Assembly: GCF_018139145.2 (NCBI RefSeq)
Contig: NC_059500.1
Span: 57,935,580-57,999,579 of the forward strand
Direction of reading: 5' to 3'
Source of the DNA: Gymnogyps californianus
Lineage: Eukaryota; Chordata; Aves; Accipitriformes; Cathartidae
Length of the DNA stretch: 64,000 bases
Shown here: in pieces, positions 23,101 to 36,700 of the stretch
Layout: every line of letters begins with the position of its first letter
Numbering within the stretch: position 1 is the stretch's first letter
Translations under genes and position numbers: made by a program
Notes under the pieces: model-generated
Database searches by the model: none
Told to the model about the DNA's origin: nothing
What the model saw: the letters and a program-made list of their open reading frames with translations, nothing else

Positions 23101-26100
23101 AAGATAAAACTAAGTTGGTGAAAAACTTAAGTAATTCCTACCTCTTGGGGGATGCATGGTTTTGGAGATTAAGCTAGTCTGAGGTTAGACGTCAGGAAAT
23201 TACCAGATGATACTTTTTATTTTGTAACATGTATTCTTGACATGTTTTTTGCTTTCTTGACTGTCACATCAAGTGCTCTGAATATCGCCAATATTCCATC
23301 CTTTAAAACATGGAGGTAACATGAAAAATTAAATAAGGCTGCTATGTACTCTCTCTCTTAATGGTTTGATTTATCAAATTATATTGAACCTTGGGGGTTA
23401 GAAGAAAACCATTAATATGACTGTAGCTCCTACGTGCTACAGTCCACATTGCAATAATAAACAAGTACTTCTTTTAGCAGAAAGATATACAATAAGAAGC
23501 AGGGATTTTTTCATTATTAAGCAACTATTACTCGTTTTTCAATCTGTAAAGAATAATTTTGACTTTTTTTCCCATGCTTTTATTCCAGTTCCTTTTCATG
23601 AAAACCCTTTTAAGATGAATTAAGAAAGGGGAGGAATTCATGCTTTCTGTCTCAGCAACTGGCAGCGGTAGTATGTCGTCCTCCCTTCACAACTGTGAGG
23701 TTAACAGTTTTTCTCAGTGTGCTCCAAACCTAAGACTCAACCAACTTAAGACTTTTGACACCACACCCTCCAGAAAATGTCTAATTGCTCCTACTCCCGT
23801 CTTTATATATGACAGAATAGATCCTGCTTTGATAATATTTCTAATATGCTGCTTGAGTGGCAGCACAGGAAATCAAACCCATGGCCCCTGAACACTGCAG
23901 CATCACTAAGATCCTGTTCTTTCAGCCTTCTGTCCTTTCAAGGGTTTCTTTCAATGATATTTTTCTCCTTGCATGTTCACTCATGGTGTAAAAAATGATG
24001 AATTCCTATAAATTAATAATCCCAGTGAATGTTAAAAGTTGTGCAGAATTTTGGGTTGTTTCTTATGTGTTTTTAGCATGCACTCCTAGTAAACTGCTGA
24101 AGATAATCACTCCATAAAAGGTGGTATGTGTTCATTCCAAATCCCACTGGCTTCAGTGTGATCATTTTAATTAATTCTAATCCAGTCCCAAACGTTCATC
24201 CTTAATGTTCCTTGCAAACAGCCTCTTTAGACTTGAAGAGTGTGTTGCTGCTTTGTGTGGCAGAACAGAAAAACAAGATCACAGACAGATAACAGAGGCT
24301 TGATGCTAAAACTGGCAGTTCGGCAGCTGAAATGCAGTGTGTGTTCCCCATATCTTGCCAGAAAGGAAAACTAAGCCAACGTCTCTTTGTAGACTAGACT
24401 TGCTACATATGCCAAAAGTGAGCTCTATACTAGCCACTCTGATAACAGCTATAATCAGTGTTTGCTAATGAAAAATATTGCCACATTTTCCAATGTGTGT
24501 CTTTCTCTGGCTGTTACCAGTGCTCTTCCAGATTGTAGTTTTGGTCACAACAGGCTTCATAGATTTGGGTATACCCTTCTGTATGCTTGAAGCAGTTTTC
24601 AACCTTTTGGAGTTTAGAGACGCCTTCAGATTTTCCAGTGGAGGTAAGGAGCCATGTGTAGAGAATTTCAGCCTGCTGGCAGTAATCTTATTGTCTGTTT
24701 TTAGTAAGCTTTCACAGTCCTAAAGGTAGTCTGCAAGTCAGTCTCTGTGAGACCCCTCACACAGGCACCTTCTGCCTGCTGGTCCAGGAGCTCTATTTAA
24801 GCTCAGGCTTCAGCCTTTGTGAGAGTTGCCAGCCATGAGACTGTTCCAGGAGGGAAAAGAAGGCGGGAGCTGAGGGGGACCTCACTGCAGGCAGGGCAGT
24901 GCATTTGCTGATGGAGCATGGTCCCCAGGCAGGGTGTACAGAGATGGTGAGAGTAACAGCTTTCCATCAACAGTCTGGTGCTCATCAGACAAGGTGAGGC
25001 AATATTACGTCCAAGATCAGTCAGGGAAATCCAGCCTGAGATTCAGGATTAGCAGCAGATAGGAGACAGGTACCCTACGGAGTAGCTCGGGCAGAGTTGG
25101 AGTGCCCAGGTCTGAGCTTAAAGGGAGCTTGAGTCCATGGCAGAGGATGTGAGTACCTGGGAGGGGTCCCAGGCGAGGCTGGGCAGGGTGATTAAGGCCT
25201 ACTGAGGCACTTGGGGCCCTGACAGTCAATTAAAACTCTCCAAGAGAAGAAGGAAAAACAATTTAAAAGCAGGGAACTGCAGGAAGACGGTCAACTTCAG
25301 TGTTGGGTGTCAAGCATTTTAAGAACCAGACTAAGAATTAGGCTAAGAATAAGTCGGAAGACTGAGGATCTCAGTGAATTGGAGAATCATCCATGTCCAT
25401 AAAGCACACATTGAGAAAAAAGGCTGTCATGTCATTCTGCTTTAAAATAAAATAGAAATGGTTTCATATGGTAGAATTTGTTTCTGAGATGTTTCAGCTC
25501 ACCACACCTTGTTGCTGTGCAGAGTTAAACACAGGGAACAGAACATTTTTTTCAAGTTGGCAAGTAGGTTGTTTTCAAAATAGGCTGCAGGAAGCGTACT
25601 GAAATTGAAAGAAATGTTCACCAGCTCTTCTATCTTCATTTTGTTGCTTATTCTGTGCTTTCAATGACAGAGCACTGTGTTTGCTCAGTTGTGCTATCCA
25701 CCTCTACACATTCTACCCAAGGGAAGAAAACCACACTGAGGTGGAGTCAGATTGCATAATGCACTCCCAGATACGGATAAATCCCATTTTGTCAGAGGTC
25801 TGAGGTGCAGAATCTGAAAAGCTAGGGACTGCTGCATTTTCAGTACAGACTGTTCATCAGTCCATTATTTTAGTCTCTTTCTGTGCTCCCTTCTCACCTA
25901 TGTTATCAAATCTACAAAATAGAGGCTTATGAAGTTCAGTGAACCAGGTAGGGGTATAAAATAGAAGCTGCTAAAATATTAAATTTGTGATTTAATGGAA
26001 GCCACGCGCCTGCAGCCACTTGGATGTATTTATTTTAGGGCTGAAGTTTTCTTACACTTGCTGAAAAACTGCATGTGCTAAGCCACGTGTGCACTGTGCA

Positions 26101-26539
26101 ACTTGCAATAATAGCGCGATTCAGGTTAACAAACTGAAGAGACCTAATTAAACATGTTGTCAGCAAATGATGCAGTTTGAATATGGCTAAAGCCTGAGTT
26201 TATGGGAATTTTTAAGAAGTCTTTGTTTTCCAGTGTGGAATAAAATTATGTAAACAATTTGTACAATTATAAGTTAGTGCAGCGTTAAAAAAAATCCAAC
26301 TGGATTTTTAGCAGTAGCATTTATATTTGGGAAGGTTAGAGTACTTATGATTTCCTTTCTTACCCAGTTAAGGCCTGGAAGACAATGAGTCAGCCTTAAT
26401 TGTGAAAAAAGTGATTTCCACCTGAAACTGTTAAATTTTCCCCCAGGGAGAGTTAAGACTTTATGAGTGTGCAGAATCACTTTTTTTAATGTAGCAGAAC
26501 TAGTGCTCTATTTGGATATCGTGTTCCATTACCTAATAG
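20139..26539. other. SV2C intron 1, middle segment
   Basis: Mostly AT-rich with no supported exon. Notable parts are a 17-bp-period partial duplication of TGTCTGTCCATGA at about 20817-20848 and a GC-rich block at 24740-25240 (separate entry). Confidence 0.55.
24740..25240. repeat. GC-rich block, possible unclassified repeat
   Basis: About 500 bp of clearly higher G+C within AT-rich intron, with sharp edges. On the minus strand it contains CTGATCTTGG and CTTGTCTGATG, words loosely similar to the repeat at the start of the window. No terminal repeats or coding frame identify it. It may be an old LTR or other element fragment. Confidence 0.25.
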
Positions 26540-26544
26540 CCAAG

Positions 26545-27143
26545 TGTCGTGGTCTAACCCCCGCCAGCAACTCAGCACCATGCAGCTGCTTCCCCTCCCC
26601 CCTCCTAGTGGGGTGGGGAGGATGAGGGGAAAAAAAAAGTAAAACTCGTGGGTTGAGATAAGAACAGTTTAATAACTAAAGTAAAATAAAATACACTACT
26701 ACTACTACTACTAATAATACAATAATTATAATAACTGTAATGAGAAGGAATATAACAAAAAGAAAGGAAATAACACCCAAGAAAAGAAAAGTGATGCAAA
26801 ATGCAGTTGCTCACCACCCGCTGACCGATGCCCCAGCAGAGATCTGCCCCTCCCAGCCAACTCCCCCCTGTTTATATACTGGGCATGATGTTCTATGGTA
26901 TGGAATACCCTTTTGGCTAGTTCGGGTCAGCTCTCCTGGCTATGCTCCCTCCCAGCTTCTTGCACACCTGCTTGCTGGCAGAGCATGGGAAACTGAAAAA
27001 ATCCTTGACTTAAGATAAGCGCTACTTAGTAACAACTAAAACATCAGTGTGTTATCAACATTATTCTCACACTAAATCCAAAACACAGCACTGTACCAGC
27101 TACTAGGAAGAAAATTAACTCTATCCCAGCCACAACCAGGACA
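26545..27143 (-). mobile_element. solo LTR, family 1 copy 3
   Basis: A 599-bp LTR with ends TGTCGTGGTCTAACC and CCAGGACA. The flanks CCAAG (26540-26544) and CCGAG (27144-27148) form a 5-bp duplication with one mismatch, suggesting an older insertion or a later mutation. The centre is of the same type as copy 1 (TTTATATACTGGGCATGATG, ctcaccacccgctgaccgatg). A TAC/TAA microsatellite lies at about 26693-26735. Confidence 0.88.
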
Positions 27144-27148
27144 CCGAG

Positions 27149-28814
27149 GTATGTCTGAAGCAGAAGGATACGTTACTGTGATCATGGGCTCCCAGTAAAA
27201 ACACTATATGTGGCACGGTGCAGAAAACAGTCCTAGGAAAACCCTAAAGGAACAGGATGAAATAGAAAAGATTGGCATACATCATCTGCAATATACACAG
27301 TACAGTTTTTTTCAGCCCAGTAATTTAGAAAGTACCCTGTTCTTTAAGAGTAACTGAGAAAAGCTAAGGTGGACATAAAACCAAATCACTTTGTTTGCAA
27401 GAAGGAACGTCGCAGTTTTGGTTGTGTTTGTACAAAAATGTTTGAGAAGAACTTAGGTTTGCAGGCTACTTTTAAAATAGTCGTCTGTTCATCAACCTCC
27501 TTCTTCTTTTATATGAGATGCCAAGATGTTTTAAGACAGATCATCGACTTTTAATTATTTCAGAATGAAAAATAAAGTAAAACTATATAAAGCTTTTAAA
27601 TTTAATTCTTACTTAAATATGCAGGAAAATTTTTTTGCTATTTATAAATCTATTTTGAAAGCACTGAAAATACATTTTGCCAAGGTACCTGTTATCTGCA
27701 TATTATCAGACTGTTTTTATTACAGCTCTCTATGGATGTTCTTCCTGTCATTCTTGATTATAGCTGAGTTGCCATATTGATGAATTTTCCTGTCACAGAC
27801 TCTGAAAGTCATTGTTACTTCTTATGTGCAAGTACACTTCTTATCGACTCTGTTATTGCCTTATTCTGTGTAATGGTCTGTACCTGATGTGTACAGCTTT
27901 TACTTCTGTAGTTAGGCAGCTTTCTATTTTGAGTTTGGGTTTTCTGAGTTGTTTTCTCTCAGACGTAGCAAGTTTATGGAAAAACACAAGGAAGAAATTA
28001 TCTACAAGTCAAAGAGCAATGTGTTGAAATTACCAAATATTAATTTTAAGACCTATTTTGATACCTGCCTATGTCAAGTTGGGCAAGTGATCTAACTTTT
28101 CTGTACTTCAATTGCCACTGTTTTAAAGCAGGAAAGAGAAAATTATTAAATACCCTGCCTGAGTAGTTTATCTAAGGTACTCATCTAAAAGCAAATTCTT
28201 GTGCTTTTTAACATTTATAGTCTAAAGCATTTGTTATATATTTCCTGTATATCATAATTCATTTGCAACAGGAAACATGAGGGCTATATGCCATCTAGTT
28301 TTGCTTTTCATAACAGAGCAAAAATAGCAGGCACATTCACCAAAGTGACATTTTTTTGTATTTCAAAACCACTAGAGATCAGAGCTATTGAACTACAGCA
28401 AGATCATAAAAACATTGGCATTTTTATGGCACGTGACAGTGACATGACAAATACCTGATCCATATTTAATTACTGTTTGGATCTGACATCTCTGCCAAAT
28501 GCTTCTCCAAGATCAAATTTGTATGAACACAGAAGACTGTTTTCCTTTTCTCGTATGGGCAACAGTTGTTTAACCAGTTTTAGCTAACCGTTTAGGCTTT
28601 GTGACCTTTGGGTGTGTATATGCCACCTGTCCTCCGGAGTTTGCTGAGGTGTCCCTCACTCTCTCTCTAGTTTTCCAGACTGGATTCTGAACCTTCTCAG
28701 TTATTCTGTGAAAGATATATTTGTACACTGTCATGTTCAACACTTGACAATTTTTATTTATAAAAATGAGCTCTTCATATAATAAAGGACAACTGAATTA
28801 AAAAAAAAAGTATT
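27149..28814. other. SV2C intron 1 segment
   Basis: AT-rich; no exon, RNA gene or identified repeat. It ends in a short A-run (28799-28809) next to the CR1 tail. Confidence 0.6.
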
Positions 28815-29460
28815 AGAATGATAGAATAATTTAGGTGAGGAAGAACCTCTAGAGGTCATCTAGTCTCAAACATGGACTTAGGTAGCTCAGAGTCTTGTTC
28901 AGTTGAGTTTTGAATACATCCAAGGCTGGGGACCCCACAGCTCCTCTGTGCAGCTATTCCAGCCTCACCATGAAGAATTTCTTCCTTAGAACCGGCTGGA
29001 ATTTCCCTTGCTGCAGGTTGCAGCTGTTTCCTTTTTTCTTTTTGTTCTTTACCTCTGAAAAGAGCCTGACCACTTTGTCTTTATAATCCCTTATTAGGTG
29101 ATGGAAGATGGAGATTAGATTCCTCCTCAAGCCTTCTCCTCTGGCGGCTGAGCAAACACAGCTCCATCTCCTTGTATATCATGTATCCTAGGCCTCTAAC
29201 CACCCCGGTGATTCTCTCCCTCTCCAGTTTGTCGTTGTCTTTTTTAGATTGTGGTGATGGTAAGGGGGGTGAAATAGAACATGGTAGTCTAGGTGTGGCT
29301 ACACAAGTACAGGGGAAAAACTCCCTTCAGCCAGTGGGCAGCACTCCTGCTAATGCAACCCAGGATGCAGCCCATCTGTCATGGCAGAAAGGGCGCTCTG
29401 CAGGTTCGTGTTCACCCTGTTATTTACCTAGACCCTCAGGTCCATTTCTGCAGACTTAAT
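28815..29460 (-). mobile_element. CR1 LINE 3' fragment
   Basis: About 645 bp of reverse-complement CR1: agaatgatagaataatttagg, ...gaagaacctctagaggtcatctagtc..., ...ggctggggaccccacagctcc..., atgaagaatttcttcctta, and, further from the tail, gcctgaccactttgtctttataatc and gaccctcaggtccatttctgcag. It is the longest minus-strand CR1 piece here and carries the 3' coding end and UTR in a decayed form. Confidence 0.88.
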
Positions 29461-29678
29461 GCAGTGACTTAAATCTAACCTATGTAAATATTGATTTAAT
29501 TCAGGGACTACAATCCCTATCTTAAATTTGCCCATTGGTGTAACCAGCTTAATGACATATAGCAATAATATGCCTCTATATTAAAATAGTTATAAGAGAA
29601 TGCTTTGTTTGTTCATTTCCTTCATTGCTTTCTAGCACTAGTGGGATAACAAACTCCAAACAAACCAGTCTATGCCAC

Positions 29679-30793
29679 TGTGGTGGGTTGACCCTGGCTG
29701 GACGCCAGGTGCCCACCAAAGCTGCTCTGTCACTCCCCTCCTCAGCTGGACAGAGGAGAGAAAATATAATGAAAGGTTCGTGGGTCAAGATAAGGACAGG
29801 GAGATCACTCACCAATTACTGTCACAGGCAAAACAGACTCAACTCAAGGAAATTAATTTAATTTATTACGAATCAAATCAGAGTAGGGTAATGAGAAATA
29901 AAACCTAAATCTTAAAACACCTTCCTCCCACCCCTCCCTTCTTCCTGGGCTCAACTTTGCTCCTCATTGTCATTACCTCCTCCCTCCAAGTGGTGCAGGG
30001 GGACCGGGAATGGGGGTTGCGGTCAGTCCATCACACATTGTCTCTGCTGCCCTTTCCTCCTCAGGGGCAGGACTTCTCACACTCTTCCCCTGCTCCAGCA
30101 TGGGGTCCCTTCCCATGGGAGACAGTCCTCCATGAACTGCTCCAATGTGGGTCCTTCCCACGGGCTGCAATTCTTCAGGAACAGACTTCTCCAGCGTGGG
30201 TCCCCTGTGGGGTCACAAGCCCTGCCAGCAAACCTGCTCCAGTGTGGGCTCCTCTCTCCGTGGGGCCACAGGTCCTGCCAGGAGCCTGCTCCAGCACAGG
30301 CTTCCCACGGGGTCACAGCCTTCTTCGGGCGTCCACCTGCTCTGGTGTGGGGTCCTCCACGGGCTGCAGGTGGATATCTGCTCCACCATGGACCTCCATG
30401 GGCTGCAGGGGCACAGCCTGCCTCACCATGGTCTTCACCACAGGCTGCAGGGGAATCTCTGCTCTGGCACCTGGAGCACCTCCTCCCCTTCCTTCTTCAC
30501 TGACCTTGGTGTCTGCAGAGTTGTTTCTCTCACATATTCTCACTCCTCTCTTCTCCAGCTGAAGTTTTCGTTGGGTTTTTTTTTTTTTTCCTTTCTTAAA
30601 TATGTTATCCCAGGGGTGTTGCCACTGTTGCTTGACTGGCTCAGCCTTGGCCAGTGGAGGATCTGTCTTAGAGCTGGCTCGCATTGGCTCTATCAGACAT
30701 GGAGAAAGCTTCTAGCATCTTCTCACAGAAGCCACCCCTATGCCCCCCCTGCCCTGCCCCACTGCCAAAACCTTGCCATGCAAACCCACTACA
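29679..30793 (-). mobile_element. solo LTR, family 2 copy A (1.1 kb)
   Basis: A 1115-bp LTR bounded by TGTGGTGGGTTGACCC and CCCACTACA on the plus strand. The flanks GCCAC and GATAC are only 3/5 alike, so any target duplication is decayed. Read on the minus strand it begins TGTAGTGGGTTTGCATGG and has AATAAA near 29864, close to its 3' end, supporting minus orientation. Its middle (about 30085-30480) is a tandem array of roughly 48-bp units containing CTGCTCCAGYRTGGG, which leaves several frames open for up to 225 codons; these are not genes. A T-run lies at about 30578-30590. Confidence 0.88.
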
Positions 30794-33700
30794 GATACCA
30801 AGCACAAGTGTTTCTTTTTTGATTGAGCTTGTGACTTCTTCCCATCCAAATTTAGGTGTTACTAATGATTTGTTTATAGTGAAGCATTTCATTATATGTA
30901 TGCATATGTATACATAATATATTAATATATGTTAATTAAACGTATATATTAATAGGGGTATACGTATCTATACATTTATACATAATTTTTTGGTTTTAGC
31001 TAGAGTCACTGATGTATTTCATGTTTTCCACCCAGGCTCATTTCATTTTACTGTGTACCTGGAATTATTCCTTTTTCCACCTCACTATTTATGTCAAGTT
31101 GATGAATGCTCAGTTTCTTCTCAGGTTCCCACAGCTGAAGCAGTCCCTCATCAGAAAAGCTTAGTGTCTCATTCTTGTTTTTATTATTTATCTATTTTCA
31201 CAACATATTTTGGCAAGGATGCTGGCTGAGTGCCAATGAGGAAAGGGGTTTCAGTCACAGAAAACACTATATATAGTTTGTCACTTTTTTTGCTTGGGAG
31301 AGACAATGCAAACATCTTTCACTGAAGGAGGAACAGGCGACATGAGTGTTTGGGATTCTCAGAACTAGCATCAGTCTGATGTTGAGCTTGTGAAACAGAG
31401 AAATAAAATTGAAGTAGCAAGTTTAGCCGTTGCCATGCTGAAAAAGTAGCAAAATAAAATATTTAGGAAATGAGAACTATAGAATTCTAAAAAAGGATTT
31501 TGTTTTCCATCTTTTCATATCCTGTTACAAACAATAAAAACTAACAGGTGTTAAAGATAAAAAAGAAAGAATATGTGCTTTGAGTGAATAGCAAAATACC
31601 TGGAAGGCAGTGTGGGTTAAAAAACAGGGTGTTAGAGTATCTTTTAACAGTATGCCAAGAAACCACTACTCTCTTACCAAGGTTTATTGGCCGCAACAGC
31701 TGATTGCCCATGAGGAGGCCAATATAAATCCGCAGCAGAGAAGCAGGGTGGTGGGTTTTTTTTGATTGGCAGTGTTGAGCAATGAAAACTTGCTTGTCAG
31801 CACAAACTTGCTTTGTGCTATTCCTTCACTATTGAAACGCAGGATGATTGTTTTCACTGTGATTGTGACAACTGAAAAGTACAAAACATATTGAATGCAC
31901 ATACCCCAATAAAGAAAGTGAATTTTCAAGAGAAGTAGGTATGAGAAGGGGGATAGCTCTCAGCTCCAGTGGGAAGTACAATTTTCTTTTACTGTGACAG
32001 TCTGAAAAGTGCAGAAATATGTTTAAATACGTTTGGTTAACATGAAAGTTTTGAAAATAATGAAATTTCAATTTCCCCAAGATTTGGGTAGTCATTGCAG
32101 GTCATGTGGGTGCAGTAGGTAATCTCATTAACTTTCACTGCAGAGACTTAGTTTATGTCATCCAGTCTGGTTGAAACTTCTCCTTGCTTGATTCTTGTCA
32201 ATACTTATTGAACAAGTTGGTGCGTTTTAGTAACCACCACTCAACATAAATCCTGGAAATGCTCATTTAAGAGGTCCACAGGAAGTATGGAAGGGCGTTC
32301 AAAGTGCAAATTAAAACCGCAATGTTGGAAGACCATTCCAATGGTCCTGCCTTGCCTTTAATGAGAATGAATTTTTTAATGTTTGCTATGTAAAAACAAC
32401 AAGTAGCATCTTCAAGTAGCCAGATAGTGATTAGACTGATTGCAAAATCAACAAAAGCAATTAAAACTCAGGTATTTAAGTACAATAAGGTAAAGCAAGA
32501 AATTAGAATTAGATTTTTAAAAACCCTATTAGTAAAGTTATTTTCTTCATATGTGCTATTCTCTGTTGTTAGTTTACTGTGTAAAAGACAACAAGAAATT
32601 TCAAAGTATGTCCTATTTTTTGTTCAATCACTTTTTCCTAGAAAAATAAGCTTTTGATTAAAAAAAAATCAAAGGAAAGGATCACTCCACTGTAGAGTCT
32701 TTACAGTTTTGCCACTATAATTTAATTAATAGATACAACTATTTCAGTTTTGTAACACTGTCTAGCCCTACTGTTGGGGGGGCATTAGGCTGAATCTACT
32801 TCTAAGGAATTAGATGGGTTGGTAAGTATTACAACCAGAGAGTAGATAGCATCTTCCCTTGCTGTCAGTAATAAAGCTATTTTGTAGGTCAAACGGAAGT
32901 GTGAAAAGAGCTTAGTAAGAGAGAGTGGACCATAGATGAATCCTCAATCCAGATTGTGACCTTAGGTGGAACTGTGGATCAGAGGGGTTTAGAAGCCTGA
33001 GTGTGTTTAATGATGGCCAGCTGAATTAGACATGTCTATGTCACTGTTTAAAAGGATGGTGGTGCTCAATAATACCAATGGTGCTGCACCAATGGTGCAG
33101 CATTACGGCACCCTCCTTCAGGATATTCTTTGAAAGATATTTAGAGCATAGAAGTAATGCAGGGAGGAGTAACATAGTGCAAGTATAAAGTGAAGAATGG
33201 CCCACTTCTTAACTTTGCACCTATCATTTTCTACTCTGGCTCCCTTGATTAAAGGAGAATTCATTTTTACAATGTTACTGAATTTTTATCACAGATGATT
33301 CAGTTAAGATTTCCTGATTTTCACTGGACAGAGTTTTTAATTTTTGGTCTTGCATATGGATTTGGTCTGATTCATTGTACCATTAGCCTTTTTGGTTTGC
33401 ACTGCTTTAAGCACAGCTTTTGCAGATCCTGTTTCTGTGCTTATATAGTGAGGAAGATATTAGCACTTATACAGTGCTGCAAGTGAGGAAGAATTAGCCC
33501 TGTCATCAAAAGCACTGTGAGAAAAGCATTAGTAGAGTTATTTGGTTTTGGTGATACTTTAAGGCCCTAAGAGGCAGTTAAAGATAGTATTTTTTGTTAA
33601 TGACTGATGTACACAGAAAAAATGAACATGAATTCAGGCAAAAATGTCCCTTTTTTTTTTCAAGCAAGAACAATTTAAAAGCAATTTCTCTGGTTTTATT

Positions 33701-36700
33701 CTAATTAGGTAAATTAGTTAAATAGTTTAAGAGAAGCTGGGCAAGTAGAGCATATAGTGCAGAGAGACAAACAGTTATCTGCTGGTTTAATGAGGAAGGA
33801 AAGGAATAAAATGGGAAGTGAGAGATTGCAGTGTACCATGAAAACCCTGTCTCTGCTGAGCTCAGGATGTTTGATGCGTACTAGATGATTAATGAATTCC
33901 CAGGCTCATCTTGTGTACATGTTTTGTGGCTGCACTGAGGATGAATAATGAAAAGTGCTGGTACAGGACAAGTGGTGAGAATGCCACCTGAACTGGGAGA
34001 GGGTTGGGGACTGCCACTGTTGGTGGCACTGCAGTGATTTACATGGCTTTGGCAACTGCAGCCCAAGTTAGAAGAGTTGCAGCCTGGGTGTGCAACTCTC
34101 AACATGAGAGAAAGAAAATTTGCTTAGACTATAGCAACTTATCTTTTAATCTACTAACATTACCTGAAAAGAATCCCATTCTCACCAGCTTTGGTGTCAG
34201 CTTTTATTTATTATAAATAAATAAATACCCCTATGAATAAATATATATAATACCTCTGTAAATAAATACCCTTTATTGAGGTATCTATTCTTTATTGGGG
34301 CATACTGAAGCAAGTAGTACCGTGGAACAATAAAAGAACAGTTCTTCTAGAACAGTTTTGTGCATGAAGAGATGGGGAGGAAGTTTGCAGGTATTCCAGT
34401 AAATTCAAGGATGGATTGTACCTCTGCATATGGCTCAGGTCTGTGGTGACTTGTAGGATTGCATCCTTTGTGTTATTTGAACTGTACCACGTAAAAATTG
34501 TTGGAGAACTTTAGTAAAATTTGACTACCATTGTTCTTTGTCATGACACAGCAATGCATAATACTTTTCTGTTTTTTCTTACTCTTTTTTTTATAACTGA
34601 GAGCACGTGCAAGAAAAAAACATTTTCTGTTTAAGAGTTTACATAGTTCAGGTGCATCTATTTCACCTGGAAATAAAATCATTTGACACGTCAAAGTAGT
34701 ATAATTGGAAGTAGTTATGATCTAACAGAAGATTATACCTTCAGATGAAGATTAACTTGGAGCAACAGATAAACTTAGAAGAAACAAAACACTTGTATCC
34801 ATGCAAGGGTCATTGATAATAAAAAATGAAGGCAGAAAAAACAGAAGTCAAACCAGAATCAAAATGCTGGGTAAAAAGTGCATTTAAAAAGGCATCAACT
34901 TAAATAAGAAATGTTTTTTAGTATTTTCTTTTTGTTTGAAAAGGAATTACAGATTCAAAAGAAAAGCAGGAAAGATGCTATACTGGGTCCCCAAGTGTAT
35001 CTGAAATGCCACAGCTCCATTTGAGTGTGACTTCCAGGTCTATTCTGAAAAACGTATTGTCTGAAGATATGCATACAGTTAATATCATGTATTGTTAGTT
35101 TTCAGTGAGTCTTTTCACGGCTTATGTTAAGCAATGATGTAAGTCTCTGTGGGAACAGGTTTTCTAACATCTCATAGATTTACAACTTCATGGGACCTCA
35201 CTGATTTAGTTTGTAATGTCCAACCTTTATTTCAGATGTAGCACAATATATACAAAGTGGTAACTATACTGAACTTTGTAAATATAATAGAATGGAAAAG
35301 AATAAACATTAGAGCAAACAAATAATTTGATTTTTTTGTGCATGCATCTTTGAGAGTTTTAGAGAAAATATTTTGTGGGTGTTTCTTAAAATAGTATTTT
35401 TATTTCAGGTGAAATCACTATTTTCCTGGGAATTTTTTTTTTTTTTTAGTTGAAGGAATTGCATAGGAATGTGATGTTTAGTGAAAGTGAGTAGGCCGTT
35501 GGGTAAGACAGTTAGTACAAACAGGAGTATATGGCTAGACCCTCATCTGTGCGTTTACTGCTTTATGCTACTCAGGTAGTCACTAATCCTCACTCTTTCA
35601 GACTTTCCAGTTACTTGTAGTCAATCAGTCCGACATAATTAAAAGGGTGGGGAGCTATCATGCATGGGCTGTAAAGGATTCCTCTTTGTACTTATCACCC
35701 TTAAGGCAGGGATTTCAGTTCATTGAGAACGCAAAGCTGTTTAAAAGAACAGTGTTCAAATTAGGTGTGCTGCTTGGAAACTTAGGAAAGATAAAGAGAA
35801 ATTTCCAATTTCATACTCAGTACATCTGTCTGCCCAGACAGAAATTTGACTTGGTCTATGCGCAGGTTTTTGCTGGCAGAGTTATGCTGTTAGTGAGTTT
35901 GAATAGGTGTAATTCCTTATTGGCATACCTGGTCTGTCATGAACTACAGTGTAAGCTCAGTTTCTTTTGCAAATTTGTGTTTTTAGAGTCTGCTGAACTC
36001 ATGAGGTAGGTGTATTATAGGGGTGCAAAGCACGGTTTTGCCAGTGTTGGCATTTAGACTTTATGTTCATTCAGTATTCCTAAACTCCTGCTGTCTTCCC
36101 TCCACAGACAAACTCTCCAGTAAAATGGAATTTGACAACTAAAAATCCTTAAAAGAAGACTGTACTTGCTGGAAAAAAAAACCCAGTAATCTAAGAACTA
36201 GAGGAATTCAGAATTTAGGTTAAACAGGGTGCATGCACACTCTAAATGTGTTACACTAGGAACACTTGGTAATCATTAACCTTCAGAAGAGTACCTGTTA
36301 GGAGTTCATGAAGTTCTTGAAAGTATTTGTAGAAGGCTACAACAGACCCAGTGAATGTTTTTATGCATTGCATGTTCAATAACAGCTAGTAGATACTGTA
36401 GTCACACACAGGTAATAGTAAGGATGAGATGCCTACTTCAGTACACAAAGAATAACTTCTAAGGAGCGGCTTGAAAGCTGAAAAGCTGTAATTAGAGAAA
36501 CTGCCTTAGCATAAAAGATTCACCAGGATGACCTACTTAGAAGGATCATCATGTACCTAAAATCAGGCTACAGTTTTCAGTCATAAATATTACATCCTGG
36601 CTTTTTTAAGGCTGCATTTCTCTTCCAGTAAATGCTTCAATTTGCATTGAATAGTTGAATAGTGTCATCACATCTGACTTCTTTGAGAAACATTCAGAGT

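Noticed and set aside
29957..30822. Overlapping open frames of 178-225 codons on the plus strand and 123 on the minus strand
   Set aside because: They lie wholly inside the family 2 LTR and its GC-rich tandem array. The copy at 49965-50621 shows the same pattern in shifted frames.
35647..36009. 120-codon open frame on the plus strand in intron 1
   Set aside because: No ATG start at its opening, no homology and no splice context; treated as chance.
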